Assembly: GCA_004794785.1 (NCBI GenBank)
Contig: SJOL01004777.1
Span: forward strand, 188,049-252,048
Length of the DNA stretch: 64,000 nt
Direction: 5' to 3'
From: Opisthorchis felineus
Lineage: Eukaryota; Platyhelminthes; Trematoda; Opisthorchiida; Opisthorchiidae
Of the stretch, positions 23,101-35,415 are shown in pieces. The position numbers and the translations under genes were made by a program. How positions within the stretch are numbered: the first letter of the stretch is position 1; every line of letters starts with the position of its first letter. The notes beneath the pieces were generated by a model. The model saw only the letters and a list, made by a program, of their open reading frames with translations. It was not told the origin of the DNA and did not search any database.

Positions 23101-26100
23101 GCGATGATGCAAAGCCAAACGGTTTTCAACTATTGAGTTTGAAATTGATTTGCATTGTGTGTTTTATTTCAAAGCACCTGTGGAACCCATGCAGTCTGAA
23201 GTATAAAGTAGTTTTGGGGCTATATAAAGACGTCACAGTGACCTCAAGCCGCCGTTGTATTGTCCTGTTTTCACTATGAAATTAGAGTCTCATCAGAGCC
23301 CAAATGTGCTGGTGCATGTGCAACACCATACGAATGAACGACCAACGAGTTGTTTGATGAATGGTTTTCACTGATTAAATGGACAAGAGATTCGTACGGT
23401 TTGGTGGGTTCCTCAGTCATATCCGAGAGCAAACGGAAAACTGCAGATTTCGATTTGCACACTGAACACTAGATTTTGGAACCGAAATGGCTGTAGATCC
23501 TCATGCCTCCTTCTCCCAGCTCCTGAATCCCAGGAAGAAGTTTCAAGTTCGGGGACTGAAGAGACACAACACAGATCAATAAGTCTCAAGCACAATTCTT
23601 GGCATTCTTTGAAGGGGGCTGGTGACTGGGACGATAGCAGACAACAATCAAAAGTAGCCATATCAGCACACAACTCTCAGGATTGACGACTGGAATAGCG
23701 TGGTTGAATCAACCTCTTGATAGAAGTTTAGGTTAGGACGTTTTTCAGACCAACCCAAAACTGTGTCATCAGGTAAGAGGTAAATTGTACAACAGGTCTC
23801 ATAAAATATGAAGTTTGACTTACAATATGAAGTCAGTATTTGCAGCTGGCGAAAATCACAGTGACTGAGTTCGGTTCCCCCAATATGACGTGCATTAACT
23901 AGGCTTACAAAAACTTGAAGTGAATCATAAAAGGAATGCGGATTTATCCAAATCAAGCCATAGTAACAGCTTTTAAAATCTGAAATGGTCGTAGAAAAAC
24001 TTTGGTGAAAAACCAGACAGACAGTTTTTTCAATGATCGCACCAGAGCAAATTTTATTTAAGAGGTAACATATTTTAGACCGGCTCGGAATATTAGATAA
24101 CCTCCGCTAGTTTAGTCCGATTAAATAATTGAGGCTTCAAGTGTTGGCCCATCCGTCAGATTTTGCGGTTCATCAAATTTTCTGCTGCGTATGACAGGTC
24201 ACAATGAGGGTGTGATTTCGTAAACTCACAGGACCAGACGCTCGGCCAGTTCACCGGAATTCAGTTATCCACCTTCTATTTTTCAAACGTTATTCCTGCT
24301 TTACCTCATGCATCGGTTACCTCAGGCAAGGTTGCTTAGCGAGGCGTCACTATGTCCCCTAGCTTCAAAAAAGCTAGATCTAGCCGAGTAAAAATTGACT
24401 TATCCCTAATCTGCAAGCACCTCAGCTAGCAAAGATGTGGCACGGCTATTGGCTCATTGCGGTAGCCGGTATGAATTGATGATTAGCTGACCAAGTGATT
24501 GGGCGCGGACCACCCTGAACGGCTGACCCTACGTGTTCTGTATAAATAGGACCAAAGCATCTGTATTGACACAGTGTAGCCTTCTCACTATTTTTTGCCA
24601 GGAGACAGCATCCCGCTGATTCAAAATTTACTAGGAGTTGACGCTTGCATATAGCTGATCCGCTTAAGTGTTGTTTTGAATCTCACATAAAATTTTTACA
24701 AAATTCGAGACCATATTTGTTTACATTTTTGTGGAAGAGGTTGATTACTGGCCGCAAAGTGGAAAACTAGTCAGCGCGGACAGGAAGAACTCTAACTAGT
24801 TTCGGAGAAATCCACTAATTTGAAAACATAAGCCATCCCGGAACTATCCGACAATCAGCGTAGATGATGTTCTTCCTTCAGTTTGGTTCCGAATGTTGTA
24901 CTACGGAAAGGCCAAGAGATTTTTAAACTGCACTCACAAAATAACAACCTTCCGGCCAAAACGCTCCATTGCAACAAAATTTGGTGTATACTTGACTGCT
25001 TTTGGACTAGTTTCTAATAGGGAAAAATAAGTGCCATTCAAGATTTCCGGACTATATAACACGTTGATTCTCAAAGTGAGCCTACTCAGATCTCGTGCGC
25101 TGAAGGGTCTCCCGTATACAGGGTGTTTCTAGTTCCTATTTATGGTTCTCTATTGATAAAGGTTTTCTCGAGTTTATCAAAATCATACTATGTTTGATTG
25201 ACCATTGTCTGTGGCTGCATTTGTTGACACTTGGGAAGATTCCCCTGCCTGGTGCGGTGGAACTTAGTATTTCGGTCTTTTAGAGATTCCTGTGAACTGA
25301 CGGTTGTGGGACCGGCCCAGTCGGCAGCTATCCATGTGTGGACAACGCAGACAATAATATGGCATGATGCTTTTCCTTGACGCCAACTGCTTCAATTTAA
25401 CGATGTTTTTTTCAATTTTATTTTGCCCGTGTGCGGTGAGGTGTGGACTGGTTTGTCACAACATTGTCTATCGGGAAGATGCGGGCTTATTCAATGTAGG
25501 TCACATCAGAAATCTGATGGAACCAGACGAGAGCGGTCACTATGAAATTGTAGTATTTGCAAATAGTGTTCCCAGTAGCAAACAGTAGCGTTAGCGCAGT
25601 AGAATTCGGCCCGATGACGTTTCTGCAACCGATAAACCGTCCCCAAAAGGGAAACGTTTCAAGCTTTGTATGAAACAGCATATATACATCCGCAGATATC
25701 ATATAAACTTTGAAGTCTCCAGACTATTGCTTCACCAATGGTTACTCTTTCCAACGCAGATCAGACTTTCTAAGGTGAAAGTTATGGATGATCCTAAAAC
25801 GTTTAGTTAGGACTCCGATGTATACTTTGCAGTTCATCCGATTGCACCGCAGAAAACATGAACATTCAGGTTTTTTCCATCCTACTTCGTGCACGATCAG
25901 TTTGCAATATAATCCGGATTTGTGAAAGTTGCGTTTTCTGCTACTCTGTTTCAATGTCATCCTTTTTGGTTCGATGAAAAAACAAGTGGCGCACATTTCT
26001 AATCGGTTCACTTGAAATAGCTCTCACTAGACTGTCCTAGAAACGATATACGAGTGACGGAAAACACCGTAGTGCATTTCGCTGTGTAGGCTGTTTAAAA

Positions 26101-26281
26101 AAACAAACGCACATTTGTTTCGTAAAACAGGAGTGTTTCCGTTTTTGAAGCGGAAGGTTAGGTAGATTTCCACAAGAGAGGCAGAGAAGGCTTTTAGCTG
26201 ACTGCTTAGGCAGAGTATGTGAAAGTATGTAAAGTGTTGCACCCATGCTTTTGGTTACTCTTCTACGTGTCACCATATATC

Positions 26282-26766
<485 letters not shown>

Positions 26767-28298
26767 TATTCTCCATGACTCTGAAATCCATCCTCCCGGA
26801 AACAGGTCCTCATCTCTTTGTATTTTTCGTTGTCATTTACTCTCCAGTTTCAGCCGCGTAACAATTATTGCAATCTTCTTTCCTATCTGTGGAACAATTA
26901 TTTGCTCGTCGCTGTGGCTCGCAATCGAATACTGCTCGTTTATAAAGTATTTTTTCTCGGATGTACCCGTCGATAGACTCACGCGTCCGTGTGGTTCGGT
27001 TGCACATTCAGATACACTGTGCGTCATAGCACCCCGTGCCCATTAATATAGCAGATCGTCAAGCCAGTGAGTCAGATGTCTGACTTTTCAAGTACTTAAA
27101 ACTGAAACATAAGCTCTTCCAGCCTAACTAGAAACTGCTGCATTAACAGGGTTACGACTCTCATCAACTGTAAGCTACGTTCTTTAGTCTGTCGTCATGT
27201 TGTGTGGCACATCCGGAGTATTTCATTGTGTGTCAAGTTTCACTCGATACCGATAAACTTGTCTCGTTTAAGAACTTCCGTTTGTAGCAATCCAACCACC
27301 GAAACCGAAGGACCTTAAGCAGTCGGTCGCTGTTGTATCGTTTCCAAGGTATACGTATGGGAGATGGAATGCAGCGCTCGCTTGAGGAGACCGAGCGTGT
27401 AGCTCAGTATCGATCAACTAGTGCCGCCGGGGTAGCAGACCTGGTCATGACACTTGTTGCCACAACCATTAATTAGAAGGCGAAGTCTGTTGTTTTGAAC
27501 CCCGGAAAAGCGCACAGAAAAGTGTTCTAGAATTGTTCGTGTTCAAACAACATGCTACCGATGCGACAGATACTGCGGCTATTCACTGGGATGCTACCAT
27601 CCACGGGAGACAGCAAACGGATCTTTGAAACGTTCAGCTTCATATTGGCTTGAAGTAACTGTAGTCCAGATCTGCGTGGTACAAGTTGATAAGGCCTGCA
27701 GAGGACTACGCCTTCCAAACGGATGGCTTGATTTAAGAGATTTTGATCTTTCTGTCTGTCTGAATGATTTGGTTGCATGGAAGATACTGCATTTTGGTCA
27801 ATGGATTCCTTTCACCGCTACAAAGGGCTCCATGTGACACTAAAGACTGCATCATTTGCGATACTTAAGCAATTTATTACCCATTATTAATAACCTTTGG
27901 ATGTGCGTAGATGTTTTCACCGGTTTGTCTTCGCTCGCCCAAGCTAATAAATCTAACAGGTGCTAGGGTGACTCGGTAAAAGCTGCGTCGCGCCCACCGT
28001 AGAATCAATCCTGTCACCACTTTCTGAATCCGAAAGTTTCCAAACGCGTTCTTTGATCGTAGCCAGTCTTTCTTCGAGTGTTTGTGTTGCATTAACAGGC
28101 ACTCTCCAGTAGCTTCAATACATCGAGTCCGTTCAACAACAACTTTGTCCACTGACACGGTAGAGCCACTAGAGCCACTTGCATCACCAGCTGATCCGCG
28201 TTGAAAAAACCGTGTTATGAAAACGTTCTTGAAATTTCCTTGCCGGAAAACGATACGGTATTAAGGATGTCAATGCCTACAAACACATACATCTGCAC
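26767..28298. other. No recognisable gene
   Basis: Short frames on both strands around 27527-27837 overlap each other and carry no motif. I see no F1 or F2 sequence and no RNA gene. Confidence 0.5.
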
Positions 28299-28358
28299 AT
28301 CAAGTTGGTTTTGACGAAGATTCACCTGGAATCCAACTGAATTTCTTGTTCATGATTT
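28299..28358 (-). repeat. F1 repeat fragment
   Basis: Antisense pieces AAGTTGGTTTTGACGAAGA, TTCACCTGGAATCCAACTGA and TTCATGATTTT match the middle of F1. Ribozyme absent. Confidence 0.55.
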
Positions 28359-30071
28359 TCTTATGCATGTCCATGTCTGTCTGGAAGCGTCTTGGCCAGG
28401 CTGAGCGCTTTTCCGGCAATGAAACAACCTCCGGCGATAGAAGTTTCCATGATTATATACATCGTAAGCAGACGTTAGTCATAATCGTTCATGTCTTTTC
28501 GTCCTAGTGACAGCTCTCGATGGTAATGATGCAGGCATCTAACACGGATGCGCCGGAATTTCTCATTTCCGCACGCTCCAGTTTACTGACCTTTTGGGTA
28601 TACACTACGGCTGAATTGACTGATATCACCTGGTGTTGTTGCAAATCTCCAGAGGTACTGGAAGATGGTCCGTATGTGTTGTCACCCTCGAGAACAGACA
28701 CCCCTTGTCAAGGAGAAAATGTGGCATACCTTGCGGGTATTTTCTTGTGGGGAGCGCACTGTTTTCGCAAGTGGGAGGAGATAGGTCAGTTGAACTAAGC
28801 GGATAGTGCAGCATTAAGAAAAGTTTTAGAACCGAAGTGAGAACAATCTTTCCCGATAATGATAGAATGTCTATTTTGCGATTTCGCTGATGCTTACTAC
28901 AGAGAACTGTGTCCTTTACAGTCTATCTCTAATTGGAACCTCCTGTTCGGTGGTCCTCTGGGTTGCTATTAATGTGGAGCCTGTGTACACATATGTATAT
29001 ATACATACATGTATGTAGTACACCATGCACCTATCAAGCGGTAACAAGCTGGTAGTGTATCATTAACAGTTTAGAGAGGCTAATGGAATCTGTTGTTAAA
29101 ATTGGATACCTATCACCGACAGTGTTTTCCACTGCACTACTTCATTAAGTGTGTTAGTGTGTGTGTGGTGAAACACATTGCTGGATACACGGCGACTTAC
29201 GGTTGAGTCCCACATCATCCTCTAATCACAATTAACTGAACGGACTTTTGCCGACCCCATGCATTGGGCGCCGTCTGTGTGTCCGCATGCGTGTGTACGG
29301 CAAGTTGTAAACATTAGGCTATGTATTATAAGGCGTCATGGCAACCACCGTTTAACAAATGCTTCTCAATGTAATGGAATGTACAAATTAATGAACCGTA
29401 GTCCTGTACACCCTGGTCCAGACAATGGTTTCCACATCAACTGTTTGTATTCGCCAAAACAATAGATGCTAGTCATGTTCCCTGAGGTTGTTGAACCTGC
29501 TCAAATGGCGAACAGTTTCATCATGAAAGGTGGCATTAGTTTTGAATAGTGGATCTTTCAACACCAAGGACAACAAAAACTTGTATTCGTTGTGGTTGTT
29601 TTGCTTATCGCGCAGCTGCGTATTACATTGTTGTTGCAAAAGAAAGGGGTTCTATGTTTACATGTTACAAGAGCAACTATGTCCACAAGTCATCAATAAC
29701 GTTATTTCCTTGGACAGACTCCATCAGACGAGACCGTCCAAAAGTCATACCTTCTGACAGCTGACCTGTCTTGAAGGAGACGAAGTGAAACAGCAGATTT
29801 CGCAACCGAAAAATTAGAACTGGGATATACCCAGCGGTGAAAAACTGTCCAGTTCGTTGTGATTGCTATTCAACCGGTGATTTCAGAATAATTAATCACT
29901 CAGTTGCTCAGATTGAGAGGTCACACATGAAAAATCCACGACATGCATATTAATACATGTACGGAACGTAAATGAATAGCGTCCTTCGATTGGAGCAATT
30001 TTTCTTAGAATGTAACATAGATTAACATGCTACAATTGGACAGCATTCATCAATTCCGGGTTCTTTTTTAG
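28359..30071. other. No recognisable gene
   Basis: Overlapping frames at 28504-28814 lie on both strands; the minus one is bounded by AAG|GTCAGT-like and CTTGACAAG-like splice signals but is too short to trust. A TA/GTAT-rich palindromic patch lies at 28985-29020. Nothing else stands out. Confidence 0.4.
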
Positions 30072-30547
30072 GTTGTCATCCCAGCTACACTAAAGACGAA
30101 GGGACGTGGAAAGCATTCCGTTCATTCCTGCTTAAAACGGTCTCACGTATCGGTGGGATTTTGTCGGTTATTCAGCACGGTACTTGTCGGTATCCTCCGC
30201 AGTTGCTCACCTTGTACAATGAAGAACGTCCATTCGGTGCACACGCATCTGCCCAATTGACAGTCCAGAAAGTCCATATTGGAGATGGATGGGCAAAATT
30301 GAAAAAAAGCTCTCAAAATCGTCCCCTTAGTTTCACACAAGACCCATCAGTTCTCCACAAAACAAGGAGTCCAAATGGTGTCCGGCATTCCATTTGGTTT
30401 CCGCTCTGCAGTGGTGAGCAGCAATGTCTACAGCCCAGGTTTAGTTCTGCTGGATGCATACAGTGCGTGTCCTTGATGCTGTTTACCGACCTCGTACATA
30501 AATACACACACACCAAATCATGGGCTATTGTACACACTATCGTTTGA
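30072..30547 (+). CDS. Candidate terminal exon, unknown function
   Basis: TTCTTTTTTAG at 30061-30071 is a good 3' splice-site match. The frame after it is open for 158 codons to the TGA at about 30545; upstream it stays open to 30026, after an in-frame TAA. The first part (ATTTGG-free, codons CHPSYTKDEGTW and following) looks more protein-like than the Cys/His-rich end. I recognise no domain, signal peptide or membrane helix, and minus-strand frames overlap it. By a rough random-stop calculation a frame this long is somewhat unexpected but not decisive. It could be chance or an eroded repeat-encoded segment. Confidence 0.15.
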
Positions 30548-30812
30548 CCTCGTTCTTGTAATCATTGCCAACATTACTCTAATGCCCAATGGGCCCTATC
30601 GATCGACTGAAGTTCAGTTTTCTAATTCACAATTCACCAGAATAGCCAAGTTTCTTACACTATCACGTAGCTAGGGATAAGATATTCCTGTTCCCCGAGG
30701 ATAAAATAAAGATCACGCACCCCATTTAGAAGGTGTCGGTCGAATGCGTAAGAAAAGGATAAAGCTGCTGAACGTTGCCACTCACAACTGGATGAAGTGG
30801 AATGTATTTCGT

Positions 30813-30851
30813 GAAATACACTCATTTGCAAACAAATTTGGTTTTGCGGGA
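30813..30851 (-). repeat. F1 fragment inverted against next copy
   Basis: Antisense GAAATACACTCATTTGCAA followed by AAATTTGGTTTTGCGGGA. Immediately before it GTATTTC is in sense, so GTATTTC|GTGAAATAC marks a small inversion junction. A sense F1 copy begins directly afterwards. Confidence 0.75.
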
Positions 30852-31115
30852 ACATGAGGTGACCTGGTGCAGCACATTCAGTTGCCTGAAAACATCATAA
30901 ACGAGAGATTCAGCTGGGTTCCAGGTGAGTCTCTTGCAAAACTAAATTTGTTTGCGAATGAGTGTATTTCGCTAATCTCGTGCGATCTGGTTTCAACTAG
31001 AACATAAGGTTGACGGAAACTCGGGGACTCAGCCTACCTGATGAGCCCCAAGAAGGACGAAACCGGTAGTGGGCTGTCGAAGAATTTTCAGCAACCTTAT
31101 GGGTAGTGTATTACA
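30852..31115 (+). mobile_element. F1 copy with best-preserved hammerhead
   Basis: A near-complete sense monomer: CATGAGGTGACCTGG, GCAGCACATTCAGTTGC, AAAACATCATAAACGAGAG, AGCTGGGTTCCAGGTGAGTC, the GTTTGCGAAT box, GAGTGTATTTCGC, then the ribozyme with both outer arms and CAGCAACCTTATGGGTAGTG. It codes for no protein. The unit has the size and ribozyme type of animal retrozymes, which move as circular RNA copied by another element's reverse transcriptase. No target-site duplication is visible, and the start is joined to an inverted fragment. Confidence 0.9.
31003..31101 (+). ncRNA. Hammerhead ribozyme, all core residues intact
   Basis: Self-cleaving RNA motif. CUGAUGA is at 31038-31044, stem-loop II at 31045-31058 (GCCC against GGAC, one C-A mismatch, loop CAAGAA), GAAA at 31059-31062, the minimal stem III CCGG at 31063-31066, then UA at 31067-31068 where cleavage would occur. 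Stem I pairs AGCCUAC (31031-31037) with GUGGGCU (31069-31075). The pairing then continues outward: arm 31003-31037 is largely complementary to arm 31069-31101, ending in ten consecutive pairs, CAUAAGGUUG against CAACCUUAUG. This makes it a type I hammerhead with an unusually long stem I and a one- to two-pair stem III, as in PLE and retrozyme ribozymes. The stem II mismatch may lower activity. Confidence 0.88.
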
Positions 31116-34087
31116 GCTATACTGGAATTTATTCCCACTTTTTGTTTCTTGAAGTCACGTTTGAAAATCATGAATGCATCATTTCACGTACCCTTGAATC
31201 ATACTAGCAAAAGTAGACTGGATTATCTCGCCCATGAATGTCACTCAAAACCATCTACACCACAAACTCCAAATCAATTCTTTACATATTTCCTCGGGCA
31301 CACCTGGCTGAATAACACTGCACCACAAACTATAGACTTCACTTTCAGACCCGGTTGTTAAATGACTTTCTAGTTGTGCTTAATCCAAGTAGGGTTGCTA
31401 AAAAGCCATACATGAACAAATTGCGTGTTGCCTGCAAATCAGGCTAGCTCCATGCAGTTTGGAACGCAGACTGTGCACTTGATTTATATAGGATTTATAT
31501 ACGAATACCAACACGGCCATGTTCGACTCCAGGATCTGAGGCCTTGGACCAACAAGCAAGCAGGCAATGACGCCCCAAATGAACAAACGACAGGGATGAC
31601 AAGGATCCTCGGGGAACTTCTCATAATACTTGTTTCATTTAAGTAGATTTTAAGAAGCCTTTAAATATTTAGGTCAATAATAGAACCCTAAATCCATTAA
31701 CCATTGTACAAGGGTCTGTTTCAAGTCAGGATACATAGCACACTTATCCAGACCCTTACCTCCTTGCCTGACAGCCATTTGGTTAACAAATAAAGCCGGA
31801 TGCCTAGTTACTCCTCAGAAAGGGCAGACTTGCCCAGTTCTCACTTGCGGTCAAAATAATCTACGGCAAAGCATAGATCTGTTAGTCTCTACACCTCCTA
31901 ATATTGTGAATAAAACAACGTTTGAAATTACTCATGTGAAAGAACTAGAGGCATGTGCGAACCCTAAAACTGAGGTGCTCATCACCAATGTGTTGCACTC
32001 AAGCCACCAGATTGTGTAAGCAATCGGCGGATAATGTAGGGAATTGTCGATCCACGACCAACAATCGAAGCCGCGGAAAGCTAAGCAGATTTTCGAGGCA
32101 GAAAACATTGAGTTGGACATGCATCAAAAGGCTGGACACAGTAGACTAGTCCACAAACCATCTAGACGGACGCAAGGTACCTTTAAAAATGGATCAGACG
32201 TCCACCGCAAACACCATACTTCACGCAATTCAGAAGATGCGTAGACGGATTGACGCAAGAATATAATTGTCTTAGGCTTCGTTGGTAAGTGACCAGGTGG
32301 ATGTTGGTCTAATCGCCGAGCTTGGTAACTGTCTTCGTCTGACTTCGCCTGTGGCTGGGTGGTAGGATAGACTCGAAGAAGCTTAAACTGGCCTAAATTG
32401 GCTTTGGTCTCCATCTTCCTAATCGGCGAATTCGCAGCGAATCCGGTCAAAAAAGCAGAAGAACAGAAAAAACAGCTGGCTTGCACTATATCCAGCAAAA
32501 TTCTGCCGCTGTCTGTGAAGTACACACATCTGTCAGGACTTCCGATTCGCAGACAATTTGGAATGATGGAGTAATTGCACTTCAAGGAGAACTGTGGTAC
32601 TGATATGCTGACAAGTGTACTCGGCGGTTCACTTCCGTCTTGCTGCGACTATACGGTTAAATTGTGCAGCACAGATTGCGTCGTCATCACGTATGTTGAA
32701 AGAGAAGGGTACTGATACAGAAGGGTTTATTTCGAGCTCTCTTCAAGATGCCTTTAGCATCTTGCTGTGAAATGCCAGCCTTGTTCTTCAACAACTGCTT
32801 GCTTACATGGCCATAGTATCACTGGATTTTGTGCTTTTTCTGCAGCAGTGATCTTTGGAACTATAACTCTTTTCTACTGGCGATAATCGCAATAGATCTG
32901 ACAATTTATCGTTTATCTTTCTTTATTCGAAGATAATTTTGCATGTCTCCACATGGATCGACACAAGGTAGTTTGTGTTTTCTTCGTTTGCAAACAAGGC
33001 CCATATTTCCGTCGTATAGCAGCCTGAAAGGCTGAGAAATGCGTACATTAGTTTCGATAATTTCCATACGACGTCAACCCAGGGTCACGATGATGAAATA
33101 CACAGTTGTTTACGCTTCAGTGATCAACTGAAGTGCCGGTTAGATCTGCTCCGATGTGCACGGGACAGAACTAATGAAGGATATTCGCTTCAAATAAATA
33201 ATCTTTTTTTCATTTACAAGAGACTAATGTTCACGTAGAACCTAGAAAAATTTGTATTATCCGGTCAAGTGCTTGTGTACTTCATTAGTTGTCACTTTGC
33301 ACCAATATCCGAAGAGCTGTTCTCAAAAGTTCCTGTGTAACACACAACCAAATAATAACAATAGAACACTCCAGGTTTCACTATTTTGGCTGCTGCTTTC
33401 ACAGAAGATGCATGCAGAACGGTTGCCTTCGATTGGCATGTAATAACCGCTAAATCGATATTCAGCTTAGTCACATGATTAGTTGTCATTTAAAGAGATA
33501 GCCAACGCCAAATTAAGAGAGATCAATCTGGTCAGCGGAGAACGCCTTCTAACGCGCAAGGAAAACATTAAACATATGCTGGTCTATTCAACTGAGTGAT
33601 AGAATAACGGTCTGAGCTGGTGATGATATCGAACATTGGAAAACAGTCTAGTGAACCCACTCGTTTAGGTTAGTTCCCCATTGTAAATAAATTCATGATC
33701 GTTCAGCTGTAAAACCCTTTAGGCGCCTAGCATCCATGCCACCCAAAGAAAGCATGAGGGCCGAGGTACTCCCAGAGTGTCCAAGTCTAGACAGGAGAAG
33801 TCGAGACGCCGAGGTTGGACTAGAAATACGGACATTCCGGTCAGTAACTTCGTGCCCTAACTACTAAGTAGTCTGGAGCTCATTTCCACATTGTGATCAA
33901 TACGCTTACAAAATATAGATTTACTGAGTCGTGTTGTCGCATTAGATAATCACAGCTGGTTAGTTTGACTGACGTCATTGACATCCAGTTATCTAATTTG
34001 TTTCACGAAATACTCAGTGATCCCCTTGGAGAGTCACGTGCTTTTCTATAAAAGCACTACAATAGATAAAAAGCTATTCGCCAGTGG
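31116..34087. other. No recognisable gene
   Basis: The 153-codon minus frame at 32124-32585 is within chance length and has no motif. An ATG-less plus frame of about 68 codons ending near 32575 has a Lys/Glu-rich centre but no known domain. At 33941-33997 the arms ATTAGATAA and TTATCTAAT face each other with an inner CTGG/CCAG, a possible small hairpin just before the F2 copy. Confidence 0.4.
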
Positions 34088-34215
34088 GCAGTTGACGCAC
34101 TAGCGAGGTCTTCTCGACTGAGGACGAAACGTTTTCGAACTAATTGCCAAGTTCGGCGAACAGATCAACGTCCACCTGGTGAACCACCAGTAAAATCACC
34201 CGAGCTACCAATATT
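34088..34215 (+). mobile_element. F2 repeat with hammerhead-like core
   Basis: The longest continuous F2 copy. It has CUAGCGA (34100-34106, degraded from CUGAUGA), a stem II GUCUUC/GAGGAC with loop UCGACU, GAAA (34126-34129) and CGUUUUCGAAC. It continues with AATTGCCAAGTTCGGCGAAC, AGATCAACGTCCACCTGGTG, AACCACCAGTAAAA and GAGCTACCAATATT. The changed CUGAUGA should stop cleavage, yet stem II still pairs with different bases from the other copies, which supports a real structured RNA in the ancestor. Confidence 0.65.
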
Positions 34216-35415
34216 TCGACATATTTAGAACTGTCTCCTTTAGCCACCCTGCCACAAAATACACCTGGAAAATGTCACCTGTGAACATCATTGCGGATAT
34301 GCTATGAACAGCATTCTTCAAGAACCGCCTGCAGCCAGTTTGACTACACCAAATAACCTTTTCAGTATGGCCACAAGCCACCTACTGTGGGACAGATGAC
34401 TTTGCTCATTCATCTTTCATCCTATTACGCATCTGGTACATTTCGCGTACAGCCAGGCAAGTCGATCGGTAGACCTGATTTTTACGATCAGTCGACACCT
34501 TATCTCCCACAATACATGCATACGATTTTCCAGGTTTCTTTCACCTTGCTCCTGTCGCAAGTATGTTTGTTGTGTTTGTGTCACAATTTACGGTTCACTG
34601 TTCAGTTTGAATAATGAACAATAAAATTGGAATAGACGTCGGGTGATTTTGAACTAATTACATAAGCTGCTTCCACTCTTAAGATGGTTGTTAAGTTGAT
34701 CCTCTTTGGCAAGAACAAGCCGGTACATGAGTAAAAATCAATTCAAGTCAGTTAGGTGGAGCTTTTGGAAAGGGGATGATCAGCTGGTACGCGGAAAGTC
34801 CTTGCGGGGTCACATATCACAATGGGATCATTGGTTTTAACATACATGCGCGGTGTCCAACCACACTTCTGGTTGTTCACAGCTATTGCACCAGATACAA
34901 TGAAACGCTCAGCTGAATAGGTACTATTCATCTTATTCCGTACTATTTACCTTAGCTTAAAGTAAAATCTGACTGGTACAATAGATTAGTAAAGTCATGT
35001 TTTTCACTCCCCTCTAGTGTTTTCAGTATTCAACAGGCTTCGTAGATTGTTACTGACTACGTTTGCAGTTTCTGTATGTGTGAAAAATCCAGACGATTTG
35101 TTGACAAGAGTATAACCTAAAACGTGTTATCCAATTATGCGTGCGGGATTTTAAACCCGTTTGGGATCGACAAAGATGAGGAAATGCCAAGTTAAAGTGG
35201 TTGGGAGGAATAAAAATTCTGGATCATTTGAAATATCAGGTTGTACAAGTAGGTGGTAGTCAGTCCCGTTTATTGGGTGGTTGGATAGGTCTTTCACTGG
35301 GCGTCGTCCGAATGATATTTGAGTCCGACCTGTTCAACGAGTATGAGGTGATACTCGTACTGTCCATTTCAAGTTTACCAATAATCCACTTGTTCCGTTC
35401 ATCTGATGGTAGATT
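34216..35415. other. No recognisable gene
   Basis: Sequence between the F2 copy and the PLE relic. The plus frame 35201-35455 overlaps the antisense PLE tail only at its end and has no motif. If F2 and the relic belonged to one element, their orientations (plus and minus) would require a rearrangement. Confidence 0.45.

Larger units (their letters stand above)
19132..26281. other. Mostly unique sequence without a recognised gene
   Basis: Holds one short F1 piece (19573), a tRNA-like promoter remnant (20083), a run of ten G (19712-19721) and many short frames. A block near 21015-21065 is similar to one near 23257-23300 (shared elements TCCT.TTTTCA..ATGAAA and AAAC/T.A.AGT.TCATC), so a low-copy repeat is likely. 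The minus frames 22825-23022 and 23413-23673 look protein-like but match nothing I recognise. Confidence 0.45.

Noticed and set aside
32124..32585. 153-codon minus-strand frame
   Set aside because: Length is compatible with chance in 64 kb and six frames; no domain, splice context or codon signal supports it.
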